Of a DNA stretch of 64,000 bases, positions 17,530 to 25,578 are shown in pieces. The notes beneath the pieces are model-generated. The model saw only the letters and a program-made list of their open reading frames with translations, did no database searches and had not been told where the DNA came from. The position numbers were made by a program, and so were the translations under genes. The stretch's first letter is position 1. Each line of letters starts with the position of its first letter. The stretch is taken from positions 28,826-92,825 of the forward strand of contig DASXLI010000104.1 in NCBI GenBank assembly GCA_036496285.1, given 5' to 3'. The stretch is from DP-19 sp036496285. Lineage in GTDB: Bacteria > Desulfobacterota > Binatia > UTPRO1.

Positions 17530-18456
17530 ATGAGATTGGGCACGATCATCGTCGCGGGTCTGCTCGTTGGTCCTGGCGTGGCGATGGCTGGCGGGGTGCG
17601 AATGCGGTCGGCACTCACGGCAACGTCCGCCGACCGCAACGCGAAGGGACAAGTCGGCCTGGGCATTCGCGGTAACGACGGCACCTTCGACCTGAAGGCG
17701 AGCCATCTCGACCGCAACACCGGCTACGATGTGGTCGTTGGCGGGGTGAAGGTCGGGGCGTTGCAGGCGACCCGGGGTGGCTCCGGTCACATCCGTTTCC
17801 GCACCAGTCCGTCGAGCAAGGATCGAGTGCTCGGGTTCGACCCGCGCGGCAAGAGTATCAGCATCCGGAACGCCGCCGGCAATGACGTGCTCGTCGGGTC
17901 GCTGCCGAGCGACAGCATCGATCCGACGGCGATCGCCTGCTGCGTCCCCGACAACGAGGGTGGATCCGCGTGCGAGGATCTGACGTCCGACGCCTGTACG
18001 GCCGCGGGCGGCACCGCGACGGAAGCGGCGAGCTGCATGCCCGACCCGTGCGCGACGACGCCGCCGTCCACGGCCACGGTCTGTTGCACCAACCAGACCG
18101 AGGACGACGGCAGCGAGACGGAGTGCGAGGACCATGCTGCGACCGACTGCACCGCTGCGGGCGGCACGGTCGTGCAAGCGACGTCGTGCGAACCGAATCC
18201 CTGCGCCCCGGTGACGCCGCCGGCGGGCGACGTAGTCGCGTGCTGCATTGCCGACGAAGGAGAGACCGAATGTGAGGAGCGCACCGCCGAGGCCTGTACC
18301 GCGGAGAACGGTACGGCGATGGCGGGCGCGACCTGCGACGCGGATCCCTGCGGCATCGGTTCCGGCCCGGGGTCGGGCGACGGCGGGGATGGCGGCGGCA
18401 CGGACGGTGAGGACGGCAACGGCGGAAACGGCGGCGGCGGGGAGGAGGAACGATGA
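17530..18456 (+). CDS. Secreted protein with triplicated double-cysteine motif
   Basis: A 308-residue exported protein. A signal peptide (MRLGTIIVAGLLVGPGVAMA) leads into a beta-rich domain of about 115 residues. Then come three Cys-rich repeats (about 137-275) of the pattern CC, acidic linker, CE, CTA, G, C, PC: CCVPDNEGGSACED..., CCTNQTEDDGSETECED... and CCIADEGETECEER.... A low-complexity Gly/Asp/Glu tail closes it. The six cysteines per repeat suggest disulfides. ATG 17530 follows AGGTGG. The last bases overlap the next gene as ATGA. No known family; extracellular or surface role is inferred. Confidence 0.75.
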   Translation: MRLGTIIVAGLLVGPGVAMAGGVRMRSALTATSADRNAKGQVGLGIRGNDGTFDLKASHLDRNTGYDVVVGGVKVGALQATRGGSGHIRFRTSPSSKDRVLGFDPRGKSISIRNAAGNDVLVGSLPSDSIDPTAIACCVPDNEGGSACEDLTSDACTAAGGTATEAASCMPDPCATTPPSTATVCCTNQTEDDGSETECEDHAATDCTAAGGTVVQATSCEPNPCAPVTPPAGDVVACCIADEGETECEERTAEACTAENGTAMAGATCDADPCGIGSGPGSGDGGDGGGTDGEDGNGGNGGGGEEER

Positions 18457-18809
18457 AGACGACGATGCTGTTGATGATGGGGTTCTTGATGTTCGGTGCG
18501 CCGGTGTACGCGCTCACGTGCCCGGCCGGTCAACACGCCGTATGTCACAGCGGCAGCGGGCGAGGAGGCGGATACCGGAGCACCTGCACCTGCGTCGTCA
18601 ATCCCCCGCCGGTTTGCGTGACCGCGTGGGGCACTCAGATCCAGGCCGGCACTTCGATCATCCTCTATGACAGCAACGTCGTGTACGCGCCGGACACCTG
18701 CACGGCCCACGGCATCGTGGTCTCCTGCGATCTGAGCGGTGCGCTGACCCCGCCGGGCGCGACCGGCTATCCGGTCTGCAACGTCCTGGTGTCCGACGAC
18801 GACGACTGA
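18453..18809 (+). CDS. Small secreted cysteine-containing protein
   Basis: A 118-residue product with a signal peptide (MKTTMLLMMGFLMFGAPVYA) and about nine cysteines in the mature chain, several in close pairs (CPAGQHAVC, CTCVVNPPPVC, DTCTAHGIVVSC). It ends in an acidic SDDDD. Its ATG overlaps the stop of the upstream secreted gene (ATGA), so translation is probably coupled and the two products may act together outside the cell. It resembles no family I can name. The overlap and signal peptide are the main support that it is real. Confidence 0.7.
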   Translation: MKTTMLLMMGFLMFGAPVYALTCPAGQHAVCHSGSGRGGGYRSTCTCVVNPPPVCVTAWGTQIQAGTSIILYDSNVVYAPDTCTAHGIVVSCDLSGALTPPGATGYPVCNVLVSDDDD

Positions 18810-18817
18810 CGGTGCGT

Positions 18818-18853
18818 GACGGCGCCCCGGCGATGGCTCGCCGGGGCGCCGTC
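18818..18853 (+). terminator. Long perfect hairpin between convergent genes
   Basis: A 16-bp perfect stem (GACGGCGCCCCGGCGA with its complement) around a TGGC loop sits in the 61-base gap between the convergent genes ending at 18809 and 18871. There is no T-run on either side. Position suggests a bidirectional transcription barrier or mRNA 3' end stabiliser. Confidence 0.55.
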
Positions 18854-18870
18854 GCCTATGACCGCGTGGC

Positions 18871-20010
18871 TCAAGACGGACACGGGCACGCGAGCGCGCT
18901 CGTCGTCCCGTCGACGAACGTGTCGATCTTGCCCTCGATCGCCGCCGCGTCGCCGCTGGTCACGCATCCGCCCTTGTCCTCCAGCTTGGAGAATGCCGTG
19001 GCGTACTTCGCGAGGCACTTGGCGACCTTGGCCGGATCGAGCGGCTCCAGGATGTTGCCGGTCGCCGCCGCCTTCGCTTTGAGGCCGAGGAGACACGACG
19101 TCTTCGCCGCCGCCGCCTTGATCTTGGCGGCTTGGCACTTGTTCGAGCTCGGCGGACCCGCCGCATTGAGCGCGGCATCGACGTCCGCCGTGAACCCGTC
19201 GATGGCCGCCTCGATGGAGCTCGCGTCGCCGCTGGTGATGCAGTTGCCCTTCGCTTCGAGCTTGTCGAACGCCGTCACGAGCCCGTCCTTGCACTTCTGG
19301 ACCTTGGTCGGGTCAGCGGCCACGCCCTTGTCGGCCACCTCGCTGTCGAGGGCGAGGAGACACGAGGCCTTTTTGCCAACGGCCTTGATCTTCGCGGCGG
19401 CGCACTTCGCCTGCACCGAGAAGCAGCATTGGAAGCGCAGGCTCGACGGCGCGCTGAGGCTATCGTAGGCGAAGAAGATGTGACGATTGATCTTGCAGTC
19501 GTTCTCCACCGCCGTGTTGAGGACGATCCCGTTGCCCGTGGGAATGGTGTTGTTGCTGAGCTGGAACTCGATCCGGGTGGGAGTGAAGCCGAGCGTGCCG
19601 CCGGCCTTCGCCTGGCTGACGTCGCCGTTGAGCACGGACGCGGCACCGATCGGCGTCAACGCGCTGGTGCCGTCGATCTTGAAGAGCTGCGTCGTGACCC
19701 GGGCGCAGTGCCGCATTTTCTGATTGGCAGACAGATTCAGCCGTACCGAGGCGATCGGCAACAACGACTCATCGGAGACGAACGGCGCCGAGGTGAACGG
19801 GGGCAAGGCCTGGGCCTGGTTCTGGTCGAGGATGTGCTCATCGACGAGCGGCGTCACGTCGGGGGGGACGGTCATGTCGAGGGGGAAATTCGTCGTTCCT
19901 CCGGGGATGGTCACCGGCACCGCGCTGTGGTGGAAGAAAAACTCCTGGGTTTGCGCGTGTACGGGCGCGAGAAATCCGAGCAGGAAGCACAGTACGAAGA
20001 CGACTCTCAT
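18871..20010 (-). CDS. Secreted protein with two tandem four-cysteine helical repeats
   Basis: A 379-residue exported protein. A signal peptide (MRVVFVLCFLLGFLAPVHA) precedes a beta-rich domain of about 180 residues containing a CC pair near its end. Then come two tandem repeats of about 80 residues (about 201-283 and 290-372). Each has the order KC-AAKIKA, SCLL, KC, KLE-KG-C-TSGDA-IE, so four conserved cysteines per repeat and mostly helical, Lys/Ala-rich sequence. The copies are roughly half identical. I recall similar repeats in secreted proteins of deltaproteobacterial-type genomes, without known function. GGGGTGG precedes ATG 20010. Confidence 0.75.
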   Translation of the reverse strand: MRVVFVLCFLLGFLAPVHAQTQEFFFHHSAVPVTIPGGTTNFPLDMTVPPDVTPLVDEHILDQNQAQALPPFTSAPFVSDESLLPIASVRLNLSANQKMRHCARVTTQLFKIDGTSALTPIGAASVLNGDVSQAKAGGTLGFTPTRIEFQLSNNTIPTGNGIVLNTAVENDCKINRHIFFAYDSLSAPSSLRFQCCFSVQAKCAAAKIKAVGKKASCLLALDSEVADKGVAADPTKVQKCKDGLVTAFDKLEAKGNCITSGDASSIEAAIDGFTADVDAALNAAGPPSSNKCQAAKIKAAAAKTSCLLGLKAKAAATGNILEPLDPAKVAKCLAKYATAFSKLEDKGGCVTSGDAAAIEGKIDTFVDGTTSALACPCPS

Positions 20011-20281
20011 TGTCCACCCCTTTGATGACGTTCTTCGGCGCCTGATACTCCGGAGCGGCCGTTCGCGACAAGGGCCGACAACGGGACGCCGCGGGGAGGA
20101 GCAGGTCGGCTCATGGGCGGCGGCGAGGACTTCAGTTCAGGAAAGCCTTCGCGACTGCGCCGGACCTCGAAATGCGTGGCAGTCCCGCTGCTCGGCGCGC
20201 GGGTGCCCGTGGAGGGCCGCGATCACCGCGAGCGTTGCGAGTCCGACGGCGGACGTGGGGTAGGACGGCTCGGGACGAGTA

Positions 20282-20602
20282 TCAACCGCGACGCGGCCGC
20301 ACGAGCGTGCTCAGGGCAGCTACGAGCAGTTCCCGTGGAGGGATCGCAGCCGCGCCATAGGTCCGGCACGCAACACCGTACGCGATGCTGCTCCGCGCCG
20401 CGGGCTCGATGTCTACCCCGTCGACCTGCACGCTTGGTGAGCCGAGGAAGCGCAGGCGCGCCGCGTCCTCAAGCGTCTTGACCTCGACCTCCTCGACGGT
20501 CCCATCCACGCGGAGCGCGGCGAGCACCTCGTGCGCAAGAACCACCGTTTGCTGGTGACTCGCGCAGCCCTCGACGTAGAGCACCTCGACTTTCCTGGTC
20601 AC
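20282..20602 (-). CDS. Thioredoxin-fold small protein
   Basis: A 106-residue protein beginning (GTG) VTRKVEVLYVEGCASHQ and containing LRFLGSPSVQVDGVDIEP. This matches the small thioredoxin-like family often found near mercury-resistance or alkylmercury-lyase genes, where a single N-terminal cysteine (GC) and the GSPSV cis-Pro motif define the redox or metal-binding site. A second cysteine occurs later in VACRTYG. No mer genes are near. No clear Shine-Dalgarno is visible. The preceding 270 bases (20011-20281) contain nothing I can assign. Confidence 0.65.
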   Translation of the reverse strand: MTRKVEVLYVEGCASHQQTVVLAHEVLAALRVDGTVEEVEVKTLEDAARLRFLGSPSVQVDGVDIEPAARSSIAYGVACRTYGAAAIPPRELLVAALSTLVRPRRG

Positions 20603-20722
20603 CGACGACAGCCTATCTGGTCGTTGTTTCCGTCACCAACCGACGCGCTCCAGACACCCGCATGGGGTCGGCAAGCGCCCCCTCCGGCATGGCGCGGATC
20701 GAGCGCTAGTCGAGTTCGCTGA

Positions 20723-21118
20723 CTACAGAACCGCGTGGCCGAAGGCTTCGTCGGCCACGTCGGCGTCGGCGTCCGCCTTGGTGGCATGCACGCGCCCGTC
20801 GAGATGGTTCGGCGGCGCGTAGACCGTGTAGATCTTGAGCGGCTGCGCCCCCGCATTCACGACGTTGTGCGCCGTGCCGGGGGTAACCACGAGCACGTCG
20901 CCGGCCGCAATCGGCTGCGCCTTGCCGTCGAGGATAGCGGTGCCGCTGCCGCTCAGGAAGAAAAGCGTCTGCTCGACGTGCGCGTGGGTTTCGAGTCCGA
21001 CCTCGCCGCCGGGCGGAATGTTCATCACCACGAGCTGGCTCCGTGCGCCGGTAAAGAGGACGCTACGGAAATTCCGGTTCTGCTCTGTTGCCTGCATGAC
21101 CTTGGCGTGGAACGACAT
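20723..21118 (-). CDS. Cupin-domain protein
   Basis: A 131-residue single-domain cupin. Motif 1 reads GLETHAHVEQTLFFLSGSG, with two metal-ligand histidines, a Gln where Glu is common, and a Glu. Motif 2 is GDVLVVTPGTAHNVVNAG with the second metal histidine. GAGGAGGG precedes ATG 21118, which I prefer to the upstream in-frame codon at 21196. Such short cupins are often metal-binding isomerases or dioxygenase-like stress proteins; no substrate can be named. It lies next to the tRNA-Phe gene. Confidence 0.85.
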   Translation of the reverse strand: MSFHAKVMQATEQNRNFRSVLFTGARSQLVVMNIPPGGEVGLETHAHVEQTLFFLSGSGTAILDGKAQPIAAGDVLVVTPGTAHNVVNAGAQPLKIYTVYAPPNHLDGRVHATKADADADVADEAFGHAVL

Positions 21119-21216
21119 GGCGATCCCTCCTCTCGGGTGATGGTCCGAGATTACTTCATCCCCGGCCCGCTCGAGCGCTGACGATGTTGTAGCCACGAAC
21201 TGCTCAGCGGGAGAAG

Positions 21217-21289
21217 TGGGCAGGGGCAGAATTGAACTGCCGACACGCAGATTTTCAGTCTGCTGCTCTACCGACTGAGCTACCTGCCC
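21217..21289 (-). tRNA. tRNA-Phe (GAA)
   Basis: The reverse strand folds into a complete cloverleaf of 73 nt. The acceptor GGGCAGG pairs with CCTGCCC, the D-arm is GCTC...GAGC, the anticodon stem GCAGA/TCTGC holds loop CTGAAAA with anticodon GAA, and the T-arm is GGCAG-TTCAATT-CTGCC. Discriminator is A; CCA is not encoded. Confidence 0.97.
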
Positions 21290-21355
21290 GTGACCCGGTG
21301 GGCCCCGACGCGAGCGCGGCGGGTGGATCGACCGGGAGACCCTACCAAGGCGGGC

Positions 21356-22327
21356 CTACCTCTTCAACTCCGCGACCTTCTTCTCGACGAGGTCGATCAC
21401 CTTGGCCTCGATGCAGGTGCCGTCGAGCCGGTCGATCTCCTGGACGCCGGTCGGGCTCGTGACGTTCACCTCGGTCAGGTAGTCGCCGATGATGTCGAGG
21501 CCGACGAGCCAGAGGCCGTCGGCACGCAGGCGCTCGGCGACCCGGTCGCAGATGCGGCGCTCGCGCGCGCCGAGGACGACCTTCCGTGCGGTGCCGCCGA
21601 CGTGGAGGTTGCTGCGGTGCTCGTCGTCGCGCGGGATGCGGGCGACGGCGCCGAGCGCCACGCCGTCGACGACGACGACACGCTCGTCGCCGGTCTCGCG
21701 CACCGCCTTCACGTACTGCTGCGCCATGACGAGCTTCCGGCCGTTGTCGGTCATCAGCTCGAGGATGGCGTTCAGGTTCCGGTCCTTGGCGTGCACGTGG
21801 AAGATGCTGAGCCCGCCCCAGCCGTTCGGGGGCTTGACGATCATCTCGCCGCCGAGCTCCTGCATGAAGTCCTTGAGCTGCGCGATGTCGCGGGTGAGCA
21901 GCGTGCGCGGGATCAGGTCGGGGAAGTTGAGGGCGTAGAGCTTCTCGTTGGCGTCGCGCAGCGCGCCGGGCCGGTTCATGACGAAGACGCCCTGCGCCTC
22001 GACGAGCGACAGGAGGTGCGTCGCGTAGAGGAAGTCCTCGTCGACGGGCGGGTCGCTGCGCATCAGCACGGCGTCGAACTCGGCGAGCCGCGCGACCGTG
22101 CTCTCGTGGAACGTGTGGTGCGACGGGTCCTGCTCGGTCGGCCGCCGCACCTCGACGCGGCGGGCGAGGGCACCGACGTCGTTGCCGCGGGTGAAGAGGT
22201 CGCGGTGCTCGATCGCGAAGACGGCGTGGCCGCGCTTCTGCGCCTCGAGCATGAGGACGAAGGTCGTGTCCTTGTCGGGTAGGAAGCGCGCGACGGGATC
22301 GGCGACGACGGCGATGCGGAGCGCCAT
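21356..22327 (-). CDS. gshB: Glutathione synthetase, ATP-grasp
   Basis: It joins gamma-glutamylcysteine and glycine with ATP to form glutathione. The 323-residue protein has the prokaryotic GshB layout: N-terminal Rossmann-like domain (RIAVVADPVARFLPDKDTT), DFDAVLMRSDPPVD-like AEFDAVLMRSDPPVDEDF, the ATP-grasp lid VKPPNGWGGLSIF, and the metal/ATP site GDYLTEVNVTSPTGVQEI. ATG 22327 follows GAGGAGGTGTG and overlaps the RDD gene's TGA (TGATG), so translation is coupled. No gshA is visible in the window. Confidence 0.95.
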   Translation of the reverse strand: MALRIAVVADPVARFLPDKDTTFVLMLEAQKRGHAVFAIEHRDLFTRGNDVGALARRVEVRRPTEQDPSHHTFHESTVARLAEFDAVLMRSDPPVDEDFLYATHLLSLVEAQGVFVMNRPGALRDANEKLYALNFPDLIPRTLLTRDIAQLKDFMQELGGEMIVKPPNGWGGLSIFHVHAKDRNLNAILELMTDNGRKLVMAQQYVKAVRETGDERVVVVDGVALGAVARIPRDDEHRSNLHVGGTARKVVLGARERRICDRVAERLRADGLWLVGLDIIGDYLTEVNVTSPTGVQEIDRLDGTCIEAKVIDLVEKKVAELKR

Positions 22328-23049
22328 CACACCTCCTCGGGGGCGAGGTGCACGACGCACGTGCCCGTCAGGTAGTCGTGCCAGCCGCGCTTGCGGCGGT
22401 TCGCCATGATCGTGGTGAAGCCGAGGAAGAAGAACGCGCTCGAGATGGCGTAGCCGACGACGCGCAGCAGGCTCCGGAGGATGCCGATGCGCGCGAGGTC
22501 ACGGCCGCGCCGCACGGCGATGCCGACGACGGCCTTGCCGATCGTCTGGCCGGTGCCGCGGTGCAGCGCCATGAAGTAGAGCGCCGCCATCGCGAGCCAC
22601 GCGTAGCCGACGAGCTGGGCGAGCGCCTCCTCGGTCTCGGCGAAGCGAACGGGTGCCTTGCTCGCGACGAGTCCGATCCGCACGCCGTAGATGACGGCGA
22701 GGGAGAGTGGCATGGTCGCGGCCGCGAGGATCACGAGGTCGATCGTGAACGCGACGACGCGGATGACGAAACCGGCGTAGTGCGGCGGGCGTCCCGCGGC
22801 GGCGAACTCCGGCGTGCCCGCGCGCGGCGGCGCAGCGACGTCGGCTGCGGCGCGGCGGCGCGCCATGTTCTCGGCGACGGCGCGCAGCGCCTCGGCCTCG
22901 CTCGTCTCCTTGACCGCCCCACCCGGCGGAATGGGGTGTGCGGAGGACGTCACGTCGATCGTCTCGAACGGCCGGCCGCAGGTCGCGCAGGCTTCCGCAG
23001 CGATCGGGCTCGGGGTGCCGCACGCCGGGCAGCGCGTCGTCTCGCTCAT
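22327..23049 (-). CDS. RDD-family membrane protein with N-terminal zinc ribbon
   Basis: A 240-residue protein. Residues 8-24 form a zinc ribbon (CPACG...CATCG), followed by an Ala-rich linker. The RDD membrane domain (about 90-235) has GFVIRVVAFTIDLVILAAA with the signature Arg-Asp-Asp-type charges, two further helices, and RGTGQTIGKAVVGIAVRR. RDD proteins are thought to be ion or small-solute antiporters or permease-like; none is sure here. It lies in a minus-strand chain with rsmE upstream (15-base gap) and gshB downstream (overlap). Confidence 0.88.
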   Translation of the reverse strand: MSETTRCPACGTPSPIAAEACATCGRPFETIDVTSSAHPIPPGGAVKETSEAEALRAVAENMARRRAAADVAAPPRAGTPEFAAAGRPPHYAGFVIRVVAFTIDLVILAAATMPLSLAVIYGVRIGLVASKAPVRFAETEEALAQLVGYAWLAMAALYFMALHRGTGQTIGKAVVGIAVRRGRDLARIGILRSLLRVVGYAISSAFFFLGFTTIMANRRKRGWHDYLTGTCVVHLAPEEV

Positions 23050-23064
23050 GACGTGGGCGGGATG

Positions 23065-23817
23065 CTACGTCGCGAGTCGAGGCGAGACAAGGTCGCCGAA
23101 GCGCGCCTGCACGAGCGCGACGGCGACGAGCGCCGCGGTCTCCGTGCGCAGGATGCGCGGGCCGAGATCGACGATGGTGAAACCGGCGTCGCGCGCGGCC
23201 TCGACCTCGTCGCGGCTGAAGCCGCCCTCGGGCCCGACGACGACGGCGGCGCTCGCCGGTGGGCTCGGCGGCCGCGGTACGGCGTCGAATGCCACGGTGT
23301 TGGCCCCCTCGAAGAAGAGGAGGCGCACGTCGTGCGCGCGCGCGGCGGTGAGCGCCTCGGCGAAGGCCGCGGGCGCGGCGATCGCCGGCACGCTCGTCCG
23401 CCCGCTCTGCTTCGCGGCGGAGACGGCGATGCGCTGCCAGCGCTCGCGCTTCGCGACGGCGCCCGCGCCCGCGCCGAGCGAGAAGGCAGACGTGAAGGGC
23501 GCGATCGTGTGCACGCCGAGCTCGGTCGCCTTCTCGACGATGAGATCCATCTTCCGCCCCTTCGGGATGCCCTGGTAGAGCGTGAGGGCGAGCGGCGACT
23601 CGCGGCGCGGCACGCGCGACGCGGTGACGCGCACGGCGGCGACGCGCGGCGAGAAGCTCATCACGATGCCGCTGTGCTCGGTGCCGGTGTCGTCGAAGAG
23701 CGTCACGTGGTCGCCCTCGCGCAGGCGGAGCACGCGCTGCAGGTGGCGGAACTCGGTGCCGCGCACCTGCGCCACGCCGTCGGTGATGTCGCTCGCGGCG
23801 ATGTAGAAGCGCGCCAC
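23065..23817 (-). CDS. rsmE: 16S rRNA m3U1498 methyltransferase
   Basis: A SPOUT methyltransferase that N3-methylates U1498 of 16S rRNA. The 250-residue protein shows the N-terminal PUA-like part (RFYIAASDITDG, FRHLQRVLRLREGD) and the knot motifs: IPKGRKMDLIVEKATELGV, VVVGPEGGFSRDE and LGPRILRTETAALVA. It begins with GTG 23817, one base after the stop of prmA, an arrangement common for prmA-rsmE pairs. No Shine-Dalgarno is needed if translation is coupled. Confidence 0.95.
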   Translation of the reverse strand: MARFYIAASDITDGVAQVRGTEFRHLQRVLRLREGDHVTLFDDTGTEHSGIVMSFSPRVAAVRVTASRVPRRESPLALTLYQGIPKGRKMDLIVEKATELGVHTIAPFTSAFSLGAGAGAVAKRERWQRIAVSAAKQSGRTSVPAIAAPAAFAEALTAARAHDVRLLFFEGANTVAFDAVPRPPSPPASAAVVVGPEGGFSRDEVEAARDAGFTIVDLGPRILRTETAALVAVALVQARFGDLVSPRLAT

Positions 23818-23818
23818 G

Positions 23819-24775
23819 TCAGTCGCTCCGGCGCTCGAAGACGCTCGTGATCCAGGTGCCGCGGCGCGCGGTGCCGCGGAAGCGCCAGCGCGGCGCCGCA
23901 AAGGCCGCGCGCAGCCGCCCCTGCTGCACGCGCAGCACGCCGGAGGTGACGAGCGAGCCCCCCGGCGCGACGGCGTTGGCCAGCGCCGGCTCGAGCGCGA
24001 CGAGCACGTCGATGAAGAGGTTGGCGACGACCAGCGGATGGCGCGTCGCGCGCCTCGCGCGCGTCGTCCGGGCGGCGTCGAGCGGCATGCTCGAGAGCCG
24101 GACGCGGCCACCGAGGCGGTTGCGGCGCACGTTGGCGCGCGCGGCGGCGATCGCCTGCGGATCGGTGTCGATCGCGAGCACGCGGCGCGTGCCGAGCTTG
24201 GCGAGCGCGATCGCGAGCACGCCCGTGCCGGTGCCGACGTCGAGCGCCGACGCGGGCGGCGGCGTGGCCAGGCGCTCCAAGGTCTCGAGGCAGGCGAGGG
24301 TGGTCGCATGCTGGCCCGTGCCGAACGCCATGCCCGGATGGATGACGACGCGCCGGCGCGCGCCGAAGCGCGCCCGACTCCACGGCGGCACGACGACGAG
24401 CGAGCGGCCGGCGAGGACGGGTTGGAAATGCTCGCGCCAGTCCATTTCCCAGAGGCGCGCGTCGAGCTCGCGCCAGCCGACGCGGGCGCGCTGCACGGCC
24501 GGGTCGCGCGTTCGGCTGAGCGCGGCGCGCACGGCAAGGCGGGCGCGCACCGGCTCCGCCGCCGGAAAGAAGCCGCGCACCGTCTCGTAGCGGCGGACGC
24601 GGGCGCCGCGCGCCAGCTCGCGCACGCCGGTCACGACGCCGTGCGAGCCGGCCTCGACGAGGAGCGTGCCGACGCGCTCGGCCGCGTCGGCCGGGACGCG
24701 CACGGCGGCCTCGAGCCACGTCGCGCGCGGCCGTGTCGGCGCCGTCGCGCGTGCTCTGCTCGCCCGATTCGTCAT
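23819..24775 (-). CDS. prmA: Ribosomal protein L11 methyltransferase
   Basis: A SAM-dependent enzyme that methylates ribosomal protein L11. The C-terminal catalytic domain has GMAFGTGQHATT, motif I DVGTGTGVLAIALAKLG, DTDPQAIAAARANVRRN and VVANLFIDVL at the post-motif position. The N-terminal domain (about 1-110) includes WREHFQPVLAGRSLVV as in PrmA. I place the start at ATG 24775; GTG 24793 is an alternative, and neither has a clear Shine-Dalgarno. The 318-residue length is near the norm (about 290-315). The following rsmE starts one base past its stop. Confidence 0.93.
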   Translation of the reverse strand: MTNRASRARATAPTRPRATWLEAAVRVPADAAERVGTLLVEAGSHGVVTGVRELARGARVRRYETVRGFFPAAEPVRARLAVRAALSRTRDPAVQRARVGWRELDARLWEMDWREHFQPVLAGRSLVVVPPWSRARFGARRRVVIHPGMAFGTGQHATTLACLETLERLATPPPASALDVGTGTGVLAIALAKLGTRRVLAIDTDPQAIAAARANVRRNRLGGRVRLSSMPLDAARTTRARRATRHPLVVANLFIDVLVALEPALANAVAPGGSLVTSGVLRVQQGRLRAAFAAPRWRFRGTARRGTWITSVFERRSD

Positions 24776-24848
24776 GGCGAGCGGATATGCCACGGCGCCG
24801 CGCGCGCCGCCAACGCGCGCCGTGAGTGCGGCGGCCGCGCTTAGCGCG

Positions 24849-25511
24849 TCAGGAGACGCCGGGCGGCGCGGGCGCGCGCGAGACCTGCACCTCGCCTGGG
24901 CCGAGCACGCGGTCGATCAGCCGCACGAGCGTGTTGGCCGGCGTCGCGATCGCGCATTGCGCGCCGCCGTGCACCAGGCCGACGACGTGGCCGCCCGCGT
25001 CGACGAGCGGCGATCCCGAGTCGCCGGGGACGCCGCGGATCGTCGTGAAGAGCGCGTTCGAGAGCTGCGGCAGGGACGGGCAGGTGCCGCTGTGATCGAG
25101 CTTCGCCTCCTGGAAGCGCGGGTCGCGCGGGTTGCCCTCGAAGAAAAGGACGGTGCCGTCGATCGGCGCGCCGCGCAGGAGCGAGAGCGGCGTCACGGAG
25201 ACCGGGGTCTCGAGCAGCAGCACCGCCTGGTCCGCCACCTCGTCGGTTGCCGCGACGTAGCCCGGCCGCACGAGCCCGTTGCTGAAGCGGACGTCGAGGA
25301 CGCTCTTGCCGGTCACGCAGTGGCGCGCGGTGACGACGAGATCCTGCCCCTCGGTCAGCACGCCCGAGCAGCCGCCGCCGACGTTGACGCTCGCCTCGTG
25401 GAGGCGGTGCTGGATGTCGGCCGGCGCCTGCTCGGCGAGCACCGCGCGCGCGCAGGAGAGCGCGAATGCGAGCGCGAGCAGCCATGCGAAGAGCCGAGCT
25501 GAGCGTCTCAT
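24849..25511 (-). CDS. Secreted trypsin-like serine protease
   Basis: A 220-residue S1-type peptidase with signal peptide (MRRSARLFAWLLALAFALSCARA). The catalytic triad can be placed as His in VVTARHCV, Asp in DEVADQAVLL and Ser in GVPGDSGSPLVD. Cysteines flank the His loop and sit near the C-terminus (CSGVL, ARHC, GTCPS, AQCAI), fitting disulfides in an extracytoplasmic enzyme. The short length means a minimal protease without PDZ domains, unlike DegP. It is alone in its minus-strand stretch. Specificity is unknown. Confidence 0.88.
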   Translation of the reverse strand: MRRSARLFAWLLALAFALSCARAVLAEQAPADIQHRLHEASVNVGGGCSGVLTEGQDLVVTARHCVTGKSVLDVRFSNGLVRPGYVAATDEVADQAVLLLETPVSVTPLSLLRGAPIDGTVLFFEGNPRDPRFQEAKLDHSGTCPSLPQLSNALFTTIRGVPGDSGSPLVDAGGHVVGLVHGGAQCAIATPANTLVRLIDRVLGPGEVQVSRAPAPPGVS

Positions 25512-25578
25512 GGGGGCATTCTGATCCGCCGCCGGCTCCGATTGAAGCCCCCCGCGCCGCCGCGCGGAGCGGCGCCGC

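Noticed and set aside
17930..18360. CRISPR-like array
   Set aside because: The periodicity is from the protein repeats with cysteines in a coding frame; unit lengths vary and there are no constant direct repeats with unique spacers.
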